From an uncultured Parabacteroides sp. (GTDB taxonomy: Bacteria > Bacteroidota > Bacteroidia > Bacteroidales > Tannerellaceae): DNA of 46,720 bases. Numbering within the stretch: the stretch's first letter is position 1; every line of letters starts with the position of its first letter. The notes under the pieces are model-generated. The model did no database searches, was not told the DNA's origin, and saw only the letters and a program-made list of their open reading frames with translations. Below are positions 40,050 through 46,720 of this stretch, in pieces. The translations under genes were made by a program, and so were the position numbers. The stretch spans positions 1 to 46,720 of the forward strand of contig CALCST010000015.1 in the NCBI GenBank assembly GCA_937894065.1. Reading direction: 5' to 3'.

Positions 40050-42464
40050 ATGAAAAAACTTTTATGGCTGTTAGCCTTAAATCTCTACAGCATATGCTGT
40101 TGGTGCCAGTCCAGTGTTTCACTTACCGGCCGTATAACAGATGCAAATACAGGTTCTGTTATTGATTTTGCAGATGTCTTGTTGTTTAAATCCGGAGACA
40201 GCAAACTGTTCATGCAAACTCTTCCCGACGAGAATGGCAATTTCAGCTTTTCTTCTGTTGAAGAAGGAAATTACTCTTTGATTGTACGCCTTGTCGGATA
40301 TGATATTTTTACCGTAAAATCTTTGGAAGTCAAGGATAATTCCTGTATCAATCTTGGCATTGTGCAGCTCCGTCCGCTAGAGGTTGGTCTTGCCGAAGTT
40401 GAGGTTCTTGCAGATAAACGCCAGCTTGTATATAAACTCGACAAGAAAGTAGTTGAGGCTTCATCGAATATTATGGGCGCCGGCGGTTCGGCTGTTGATG
40501 TTTTGGAAAATACACCTTCAGTTCGTGTCGATGCCAATGGCGATATAACATTCCGCGGAAGTTCCGGTTTTCTTGTATATGTCGATGGCAAGCCAAGTGT
40601 TTTCTCCGGAACTCAAGCCCTAGAACAGGTTCCTGCGGCTCAGATAGAAAATATAGAGATTATAACAACACCTTCGGCAAAGCATGATACCGAAGGTGAA
40701 GTCGGTATAATTAATATCATAACAAAGAAACATTTCCTGAAAGGTCTTAGTGGAATGGTTAATCTTTCCGGAAGCACATGGTTGACACGTCGTGGCGATT
40801 TCCTTCTTAATCAGCAGAACAATAAATCTCGCTGGTTCGTCGGCGGACAATGGTCGGACAAGCTTAGCCGCAGTAATCACGAATTGCTTCAGTCCAACAA
40901 TTCTGTCGATGGCAAAGTCTTTTCTCTCGATGCTTCCGGACCACAGAAAGGAAACCGTTTCAATTATTCACTGAAAGGCGGATGGAGCATTGATTTGCCT
41001 AAAACATCTTTTGAGGTTAATGTCGAAGGCGGACACGGAGGACGAACTCACAACGGTGATATGCTTTACAAGGAAATTCACACCGTGAACGGGCAGAATG
41101 TTTTCTCTGCTATATATAACAATAATAATGATTTTGAGAACTCTGAAGATTTCGGACAGGGAAATCTTGCCCTCACTCATCGTTTCAATGACAAAGGCCA
41201 CAAGATTTCCGCTTCGTTCTATTATAAATATGGAGGAAATTCTTTGGAATATTCTTACAACGAACTTCTGGACATGCAGGGTAGGAGACAGGACGGAATG
41301 TGTTACTACGAAGCTGAATACCGCAAAACCATGAGAGCTAATGCTGATTATATTCTTCCTCTGTCGGACAAGGCAAAGCTCGAAGCCGGATACCAATATT
41401 ATTCTTATCTCGAGGATGGTGATTTTGAAATGGAATGGTGGAATCCTTCTACAGGAGTTTTCGACAAACAGCCCGAAGCATACAATACTTTTTATTTCCG
41501 TGAAGAAATTCATTCCACTTATGCCATAATTTCCGGAACATTCAGCAAGCTCGACGCTCAGCTCGGTTTGCGTGGTGAGCATACGCACACACAACTGCTT
41601 TCGTCCATTCCTGACGCAAGCCGCATAAACAAGCGCTTCGAAGTTTTCCCGTCATTGCATCTGGGCTACACTTTACCGCGTGAGCAGAAACTCTTGTTGT
41701 CTTATTCCTATCGAACCACACGCCCGCAACTGTGGTTTATGGAACCATATATTACATATAATGATTTCTACTCTGCTGTTATTGGAAATCCTGATATCCG
41801 TCCGGAATATATTCATTCATTCGAAATGAATTACAGCAAGTCTTTTGGTGAAAACTCTGTTTCGGCAACAGCTTTCCATCGTTTCCGCAAAGATAAGGTG
41901 GAGCGTCTGCGTGTTCCTTTCGAAGGAGCTGTTTCTTTGGATTCAATGGCAAATGTCGGTCGTGACTATTCAACCGGCTTGGAACTTGGTATAAATCTTC
42001 ACCCGACGCGCTGGTGGAACACGACGCTCAACGGAAACATATATCATTATAAAGTCGTGAACGAACTTTCGGCAGGAGGAAAACATGAGTCCAGCACAAA
42101 CTACGACATAATGTGGAACAACCTTTTTACTCTTGGCAAATACACTCGTCTGCAGCTCGACGGCAGTTTTGTCGGTCCGTCCGTAACCACACAGGGAAGG
42201 AGCGATTCTTATTGGTATGCTAATCTTGCCATCCGCCAGCAACTCTTCAACCGTCGTCTCACGGCAACTCTTGCCTTCAAGGATATTTTCCGTTCTGCAT
42301 GTTATATTAATGATATAAACACTCCGGATCTGAAGATTTATACCAAAATCCGTCCGAAATACCCGCAGATCATGCTTACTCTGAGCTATACATTCAATAG
42401 CTTTAAGGCAAAAGCAACTCAGGAAAAAGAAGATAGGAATGAGTTGTTTGAGGGAATAAAGTGA
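40050..42464 (+). CDS. Outer membrane beta-barrel receptor with N-terminal carboxypeptidase-regulatory-like domain
   Basis: 804 residues with a signal peptide (about 1-20). Residues 22-110 are a carboxypeptidase-D regulatory-like domain (SLTGRITDANTGSVIDFADVLL, then YSLIVRLVGYD), then a plug domain (about 115-225; DVLENTPSVRVDANGDITFRG, SGFLVYVDGKP, IEIITTPSAKHDTEG) and a long beta-barrel ending MLTLSYTFNSFKAKA. This matches the outer-membrane protein beta-barrel family (PF14905-like) of Bacteroidetes. It is a distant paralogue of the preceding gene. No SusD partner is present. Confidence 0.88.
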   Translation: MKKLLWLLALNLYSICCWCQSSVSLTGRITDANTGSVIDFADVLLFKSGDSKLFMQTLPDENGNFSFSSVEEGNYSLIVRLVGYDIFTVKSLEVKDNSCINLGIVQLRPLEVGLAEVEVLADKRQLVYKLDKKVVEASSNIMGAGGSAVDVLENTPSVRVDANGDITFRGSSGFLVYVDGKPSVFSGTQALEQVPAAQIENIEIITTPSAKHDTEGEVGIINIITKKHFLKGLSGMVNLSGSTWLTRRGDFLLNQQNNKSRWFVGGQWSDKLSRSNHELLQSNNSVDGKVFSLDASGPQKGNRFNYSLKGGWSIDLPKTSFEVNVEGGHGGRTHNGDMLYKEIHTVNGQNVFSAIYNNNNDFENSEDFGQGNLALTHRFNDKGHKISASFYYKYGGNSLEYSYNELLDMQGRRQDGMCYYEAEYRKTMRANADYILPLSDKAKLEAGYQYYSYLEDGDFEMEWWNPSTGVFDKQPEAYNTFYFREEIHSTYAIISGTFSKLDAQLGLRGEHTHTQLLSSIPDASRINKRFEVFPSLHLGYTLPREQKLLLSYSYRTTRPQLWFMEPYITYNDFYSAVIGNPDIRPEYIHSFEMNYSKSFGENSVSATAFHRFRKDKVERLRVPFEGAVSLDSMANVGRDYSTGLELGINLHPTRWWNTTLNGNIYHYKVVNELSAGGKHESSTNYDIMWNNLFTLGKYTRLQLDGSFVGPSVTTQGRSDSYWYANLAIRQQLFNRRLTATLAFKDIFRSACYINDINTPDLKIYTKIRPKYPQIMLTLSYTFNSFKAKATQEKEDRNELFEGIK

Positions 42465-42498
42465 GTGCAGAGACAAGTTGACAAGATACAAGTTGACT

Positions 42499-42549
42499 AG
42501 GCTTCATGGAGAAGTAATTATATGCTTCTCCATGAGGCCTTGTTTCTTT
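42499..42549 (+). terminator. Intrinsic terminator of the second receptor gene
   Basis: Sixteen-base arms (42499-42514 and 42525-42540) with one wobble pair and a ten-base loop, followed by TGTTTCTTT. It lies 35 nt past the stop. Confidence 0.8.
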
Positions 42550-42557
42550 ATATTAAC

Positions 42558-42881
42558 GTGAGTTCGACGAATTCTAAACTATCTATCAAGGCTGAAAGCC
42601 TTGTCAAATCAGGCATTTGACTGATTTGTATAGCCCAGGGCGTGAGCCCTGGGTAAATGCAACCCCCATCCGTTCTAAGCTCTGAAAGAGCGACTCTATA
42701 TTAACGACGAAACCATAACAGAACATTGTGTCGCTCCTTTAGAGCTTTGTTTTATTATATGTCTGTGACCCATGGCTCACGCCCTGGACTATAAAAAGGC
42801 TTTCAGCCTTAATGTTATGTCCTTTTCCCCGTAATAATCCATTCACCAAATCTGTTAGTATTTTTAATTCGGCGAACTCAC
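42558..42881. mobile_element. 324-bp nested palindromic element (MITE/REPIN-like), no coding capacity
   Basis: Terminal inverted repeats GTGAGTTCGACGAATT (42558-42573) and AATTCGGCGAACTCAC (42866-42881) match at 15 of 16. Inside, three more modules mirror each other in order: AAGGCTGAAAGCCTT (42588-42602) with AAGGCTTTCAGCCTT (42796-42810), exact; the 26-nt module 42629-42654 (CCCAGGGCGTGAGCCCTGGG core) with 42768-42793, 24 of 26; GCTCTGAAAGAGCGAC (42679-42694) with 42730-42745, 14 of 16. Each module is also a short hairpin by itself. The centre is 42695-42729. It has no reading frame and looks like a non-autonomous repeat moved by a transposase encoded elsewhere. I did not see a target-site duplication. 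Confidence 0.78.
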
Positions 42882-42942
42882 ATTATATTAAATGTTTTGT
42901 TCCTATAATCGCTTTCATATCTTGATTTGTGTGCATCTTTTT

Positions 42943-42990
42943 TATCGGCTCACCTAGGTGAGTTAATCGATTCACCTAGGTGAGCCGATA
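42943..42990. repeat. 48-bp double palindrome (two CACCTAGGTG cores)
   Basis: TATCGGCTCACCTAGGTGA (42943-42961) and its exact complement (42972-42990) surround a ten-base spacer. Each 19-base arm contains the self-palindrome TCACCTAGGTGA, so the site is both one large inverted repeat and two tandem operator-like palindromes. Confidence 0.85.
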
Positions 42991-43211
42991 TTTTGAATGC
43001 GATTTCCGGTATTAATTATTGTGGTGAATGTGGGATGTTTATGTGATGTTTTTAATATAACTTTTCTGTTTCATAGGATTTGCAATCTATATTGAATGGA
43101 ACTATGAGTTGAAAATACTCTTCTGTATTTAACGAACCTTTGTATTTTATCCGAAAAAACCCATATTTTGTCATATAAACCCGATGTGTTGAAAAAAAAT
43201 ACCTAGTTTCT
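42991..43211. other. AT-rich intergenic stretch, nothing recognised
   Basis: I see no reading frame, terminator or good promoter match here; the sequence is AT-rich with scattered TTTG tetramers. Confidence 0.6.
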
Positions 43212-43242
43212 CTTGCAGATTAATAATTACTACTTAACTTTG
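43212..43242 (+). promoter_or_regulatory. Promoter for the structured leader RNA
   Basis: CTTG (43212-43215), a 19-nt spacer and TAACTTTG (43235-43242). Transcription is expected to start near 43249. No comparable promoter is visible between the RNA and the next gene. Confidence 0.65.
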
Positions 43243-43456
43243 CAGCAAATCCTAGACAAATAGCGTTTTGTCGCGACGGGATTATTTATTAGAATAATGC
43301 AATGCATTTACGGATATTGTTCCTATTATAAAAATCGGCAAAATTTTTAAAGAAGCGGAATGATAGACAATAAATGCTTGCGCTCTGCTGTATTCTTCTT
43401 TTTAAGAATATAAGGCTTTGTTGTAGCTTATAAGGAAAAGAACTATACCGTATAGA

Positions 43457-43540
43457 GCGCGGGCTGTTGTTTTATTATTGCTTCGAGGGCGTTTGCCGAT
43501 GCCTTATAATAGATAATAAACGACGGTCAGCGCTTTTTTT
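43457..43540 (+). terminator. Terminator 1 inside the structured RNA
   Basis: 43457-43478 pairs with 43513-43533 in about 20 bp (several G-U, one mismatch, one bulged T), around a 34-nt loop, followed by seven T. The GCGC base of the stem competes with the upstream helix strand 43376-43386. Confidence 0.65.
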
Positions 43541-43568
43541 ATGCTACTATTTATACTGACACTTTAAG

Positions 43569-43620
43569 AAAAGTGCAGACCGTTGTTTGAATAATGAAAC
43601 AAACGGTCTGCACTTTTTTT
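43569..43620 (+). terminator. Terminator 2 before the surface-protein gene
   Basis: Long arms (43569-43588 and 43597-43617) with one bulged base, an eight-base loop and seven or more T. Its 3' strand (ACGGTCTGCACTTTTTTT) is nearly the same as that of terminator 1 (ACGGTCAGCGCTTTTTTT), 16 of 18. Confidence 0.9.
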
Positions 43621-43707
43621 GTTTTGCCTTCCTGATGTTTTCTCTCCGTAAATTAATTGTTGAATGAATTTTATAACTCAATATTAACAATTAAATTATT
43701 ATTAATT

Positions 43708-46700
43708 ATGAACAAGAAAGTTTCTACACTTTTGACAGTGGGTTTGATGTTAGGTGGCTCATTGTTGACAAGTTCTGCATTTGCTGAAACTTTGAAGTTG
43801 GCTGAAAAGCCTACTGAAAAAGTTGAAGCTGGCAAACAGTATCTTTTTGTACAAGAATTTTCAAATGCAGGAAAGTTTGCTTATGCGTTTGAACTTAATG
43901 AAGATGGAACTTTTTCTCAGAAAGTAACAAAGATTTCTGATGAAGGAGCTATTGAAGTAGGTGATAATACAAAAGGTTATTTGTGGAATGTTGAAAAAGT
44001 TAATGGATCTGAAGAAACAGGTGTAGATTATACTTATTCTTTTAAGAATCTAGGAACAAATTCATATTTGTCAGTTGACCAAACTTCTTTAGATGTTATA
44101 ACAACTACAAAGCCAGGAGAAGAGGTAAAGGCTTATAAAGAGTTTACATGGTATGGTTGGGATGCCTATACTGGTAAAGAAGCTTTGTATTTGGCTGCTA
44201 ATGGTGGCTCAAAAGTGGTTATACTTAATGCTGATAATACACTTTCTTTGGAAGATGCAAATGTTCAAGAATCTGTAATAAATCTTTATGAAGTAGAAGG
44301 TTCTGAAACAGAAGATACAGACTTGAACGCACTTTACAATCGCAAAGGTTTCTCATTCGACTTGGATAGCGTAGTTGGTGGTTCAAAGAGAGACATCGAA
44401 AACATATTCAATCAGCGTATGGTTGCATTGGATATTAAGACAGATGTTGTAGTTAAGAACGACCAAGTTGATGGTGGCAAATGGGGATTCCCTGCAGGTA
44501 CTTACTTTACAATAGCTCGTCCTGACGGTGGTTATCCAGCAGATGGAACTAACGCTGAAAAATATGAATACTTGAAAGCTTGTACTTTCATTGCAGTAAG
44601 TTCTGACGAATGTGTTGAAGTAACTGCTGGTGATCGTGCAAATGGTAAAGGCTTCCAACTGGTGGAAATCACAGGTGAAGAACTTTACAAATATATGGGA
44701 GATGTAAAAGCTCAGTTACCTTCAGGTTCTGACGAGGTTTCTGTTTGGAACGCTTGCTTCACTGTTAAAAATAACTCTACAAAGAAATATCCTTACTCAA
44801 TCAAATTGTCTAAGGCTTACTTCTTAGCAGACGATGATGCAACTGGTGATGATGCTATTCATACAGAAGGTAAACTTGCTTTGAATGTTATAGAACACAA
44901 CAAGGGTTATTATTTGGCTACAGAAAAAGGTGAAGCTGACAATTATTTATTCAAGTTTGGTGAATCAGGTTTGGTGAAAGCTCTTTCATTGTTGGAAAAT
45001 AAGGCTGCAGCTGTTTATAACATCAAGTTTGTAAGTGGTGCAAACGATAAGACTGAATTGAATAAATATCTGACAGTTGGAGCAAATGATAATAGCTGGG
45101 GATTCGTTGCTAAGGGTCAGGCATTGGCTAAGGATGTTTTGGCAACACCTGCTTATCAGTTCGTAATCACAGATATTGATACAGAAACAAATGAAGTTAC
45201 ATTCACAAACCGTGAAAGTGGAACTTCATTTACAGCTAAGTTGTTCAATGAAGGTGACAACTATTCTTTAGCAACAAAGAGTGGTTCTACTAAAACATTC
45301 CAAGTAGCAAATATCAACAATAGTACATATTCTGTTTCTTTGGTAAGAGAAAATGGAGCTGTTAAGAACTTTGATTTGAACAATGTTAATATCGTATTGG
45401 AAAAATCAACTGTAGATCCATTCGCTGGTTTCTGGAATGTAGAAGACGGAACAATGGTAACAATGGCATTCAGCCGTGATATTAACAGTACTTCTAACAA
45501 GTTGTATGCTTATGTTGATGGCGATAATAACTTGGAAGCTAGCAATGTTGCAAACTTGACTGACGAATTGTATGATGCTGCTCAGTGGAAACTTGAAAAA
45601 GTTCAGAATGGTATCATCAATATTAAACGTGATTATGTTTACAACAAAGATGGCAAGGAAGCTGTTGAACCGTTCGGTGATGTAATCAGTGTTCAGAAGT
45701 ATACATTGAGATATGTTAAGGATGCAGAAGAACAGAAAAAATGGTGGAAATTTGATGGAACGACAAATGCTCCGTCTTTGGTTTCTTCAGATATGAGCGA
45801 ATATGTAATCCGTGAAAACGCGGACGGCTCTGTAGCAATTATGACTAAGGATGCGATAACTCCAAATGATGAAAATGGTAATGTCGGAGAATTTAAAATT
45901 GCGTCTCAAGATGTGGCTGTTGTTGTAAACGATAAGAATAAACCTAATTACAAATATGAGTACGATAAGACTTATAAGGTAGAAGAAGCTGCAACTGATG
46001 TTAGAACTTATCTGTTGACAGACGCTCCTTATAAATCTTGGGAAGACGCTGGTCATGTTACAATCCAGAGTGAAGTAGGAAACTTCTTGTCAATGAATGC
46101 AGACAAGGATGCTATCATGGTTGATAACGAAGGTTCTGCTTACTACTTGTATAAAGTTGAAGATAGCAAGATTGCTCCTTCATTCTTTATCTCTAAGGGT
46201 ACAGGTAACGAAAATGGAGAAAGATTGTTCTTGTTCAACGCTGTTGACTCTATTGGTTATCAGATGAATAGACCTTACGATCCTAAGTATCAGTGGAGTG
46301 AGGGTATGAACAAGCTTGTGTTCAAGACTGGTATCATCAATGAAACTCGCGATACTTTGGCATTGACTGTTAAGGGTGAAGTTTCTAAGTTGGTTGCAAA
46401 CAAATCTAATAATGCTCAGAATGTATGGGGTGGTTTGAATCGCTTCAAATGGCAGATTATCGAGACAGAAGATGGTGATGGTTACTACTATATTCGTCAG
46501 AAAGATAATTCTGTTGACGAAGGTAACTATTTGGGTAGCATCAGTGAAAAAGTAACATGGACTACTAAAGATAAAGCTATCAAGTTCCGTGTAGAAGAAA
46601 CTGAAGCTCCAACATCTAACGAAACTGTAGCAGCATCTGAAGTTAAGGTTGTAGCTCAGAACGGCTCAGTAGTAGTTAAGAACGCAGCTGGTAAGAACGT

Positions 46701-46720
46701 AGTAGTATCTACAATCTTAG
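43708..46720 (+). CDS. Large secreted DUF6383-like surface protein, 3' end outside window
   Basis: An open frame of 1004 codons from ATG at 43708 that is still open at the last base. A signal peptide MNKKVSTLLTVGLMLGGSLL, then TSSAFA, is cleaved after residue 26. The mature part is acidic, poor in cysteine, and rich in G, N, D, K and T in beta-strand-like segments with repeated modules of the form NYLSVxxxxxxW and W-x-F/I-E. The last visible residues (ASEVKVVAQNGSVVVKNAAG, then KNVVVSTIL) match the start of the DUF6383 C-terminal domain of Bacteroidales, which resembles a surface-attachment or secretion-sorting domain. Function unknown. Its only obvious promoter lies 5' of the structured RNA. 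Confidence 0.85.
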   Translation, partial: MNKKVSTLLTVGLMLGGSLLTSSAFAETLKLAEKPTEKVEAGKQYLFVQEFSNAGKFAYAFELNEDGTFSQKVTKISDEGAIEVGDNTKGYLWNVEKVNGSEETGVDYTYSFKNLGTNSYLSVDQTSLDVITTTKPGEEVKAYKEFTWYGWDAYTGKEALYLAANGGSKVVILNADNTLSLEDANVQESVINLYEVEGSETEDTDLNALYNRKGFSFDLDSVVGGSKRDIENIFNQRMVALDIKTDVVVKNDQVDGGKWGFPAGTYFTIARPDGGYPADGTNAEKYEYLKACTFIAVSSDECVEVTAGDRANGKGFQLVEITGEELYKYMGDVKAQLPSGSDEVSVWNACFTVKNNSTKKYPYSIKLSKAYFLADDDATGDDAIHTEGKLALNVIEHNKGYYLATEKGEADNYLFKFGESGLVKALSLLENKAAAVYNIKFVSGANDKTELNKYLTVGANDNSWGFVAKGQALAKDVLATPAYQFVITDIDTETNEVTFTNRESGTSFTAKLFNEGDNYSLATKSGSTKTFQVANINNSTYSVSLVRENGAVKNFDLNNVNIVLEKSTVDPFAGFWNVEDGTMVTMAFSRDINSTSNKLYAYVDGDNNLEASNVANLTDELYDAAQWKLEKVQNGIINIKRDYVYNKDGKEAVEPFGDVISVQKYTLRYVKDAEEQKKWWKFDGTTNAPSLVSSDMSEYVIRENADGSVAIMTKDAITPNDENGNVGEFKIASQDVAVVVNDKNKPNYKYEYDKTYKVEEAATDVRTYLLTDAPYKSWEDAGHVTIQSEVGNFLSMNADKDAIMVDNEGSAYYLYKVEDSKIAPSFFISKGTGNENGERLFLFNAVDSIGYQMNRPYDPKYQWSEGMNKLVFKTGIINETRDTLALTVKGEVSKLVANKSNNAQNVWGGLNRFKWQIIETEDGDGYYYIRQKDNSVDEGNYLGSISEKVTWTTKDKAIKFRVEETEAPTSNETVAASEVKVVAQNGSVVVKNAAGKNVVVSTIL

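Larger units (their letters stand above)
43249..43620 (+). ncRNA. Candidate structured leader or small RNA with terminator/antiterminator design
   Basis: About 370 nt follow the promoter without a reading frame. A 5' hairpin pairs AATCC with GGATT and GACAAA with TTTGTC (43248-43283). AATGC/GCATT forms a second (43296-43308). A helix GCTTGCGCTCT (43376-43386) with AGAGCGCGGGC (43454-43464), 11 bp with two G-U pairs, closes a junction of three small hairpins: TATTCTT/AAGAATA (43391-43410), TAAG-GC/GCTTA (43411-43430) and CTATA/TATAG (43443-43455). The 3' strand of that helix is also the 5' strand of terminator 1. A second terminator ends the element. I recognise no known RNA family (not RNase P, tmRNA or SRP RNA). 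It may be an independent RNA or the leader of the gene at 43708. Confidence 0.62.

Noticed and set aside
40968..41594. 208-residue minus-strand frame inside the second receptor gene
   Set aside because: It is a by-product of the receptor's codon usage; no homologous domain or promoter is seen.
41970..42491. 173-residue minus-strand frame overlapping the receptor 3' end
   Set aside because: It overlaps a well-supported beta-barrel and has no recognisable domain.
42473..42497. Direct repeat ACAAGTTGAC (two copies, 15-nt period)
   Set aside because: Only two short copies next to a terminator; not enough to call a CRISPR or a regulatory array.
45787..46056. Minus-strand frames at 44383-44658, 45261-45500 and 45787-46056
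   Set aside because: They lie inside the long plus-strand frame from 43708 that has a signal peptide and continues to the end of the window.

Overview
The window is about 46.7 kb of AT-rich chromosomal DNA that I read as belonging to the order Bacteroidales (Bacteroides/Prevotella-like). The evidence is Bacteroidetes-type promoter boxes (TTTG, about 19 nt, then TAnnTTTG) in front of several genes, Shine-Dalgarno sequences that are weak almost everywhere, a group-B-like monomeric [FeFe] hydrogenase, a NagZ/beta-lactamase fusion, outer-membrane beta-barrel receptors, a bactofilin, and a terminal DUF6383-like surface protein. I cannot assign a species. I see no rRNA, tRNA, CRISPR array, prophage or intact transposase.

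Region 1 (1-14100, all +) is the S10-spc-alpha superoperon. It opens inside rplC and runs rplD-rplW-rplB-rpsS-rplV-rpsC-rplP-rpmC-rpsQ-rplN-rplX-rplE-rpsN-rpsH-rplF-rplR-rpsE-rpmD-rplO-secY-map-infA-rpmJ-rpsM-rpsK-rpsD-rpoA-rplQ, closed by an intrinsic terminator at 14070. Three short genes or true starts need reading by eye: rpmD, infA and rpmJ. Candidate structured control sites lie before rpsH and rpsD. rplS follows on the minus strand with its own promoter and a structured leader.

Region 2 (14.7-31.9 kb, mostly +) is housekeeping and envelope: the NagZ-like GH3/beta-lactamase fusion, a CobD/HisC-like aminotransferase, a 56-residue two-helix membrane protein on the minus strand, plsC, a cell-wall amidase, an MCE/MlaD lipid-transport protein, dnaA, a B12-dependent ribonucleotide reductase, a DPE2-type 4-alpha-glucanotransferase, a minus-strand bactofilin, folB and the [FeFe] hydrogenase. 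Most units end in clear intrinsic terminators.

Region 3 (32.0-35.4 kb, minus) is mtaB, an LpxL-like acyltransferase and a family 2 glycosyltransferase. They meet the hydrogenase head-on at a perfect 18-bp inverted repeat made of DnaA-box-like nonamers.

Region 4 (35.6-42.5 kb, +) holds an acyl-CoA synthetase, a tiny Ala/Glu-rich lipoprotein behind a 16-bp palindrome, and two outer-membrane receptor-like barrels.

Region 5 (42.5-46.7 kb) is the most unusual. A 1.24-kb gene-free stretch holds a 324-bp nested palindromic element, a 48-bp double palindrome, then a promoter and a roughly 370-nt highly structured RNA with two sequence-related intrinsic terminators and an apparent antiterminator helix. 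This RNA directly precedes a large secreted protein that runs off the end of the window. My best candidate for an undescribed system is this terminator/antiterminator leader (or independent small RNA) controlling the surface-protein gene.
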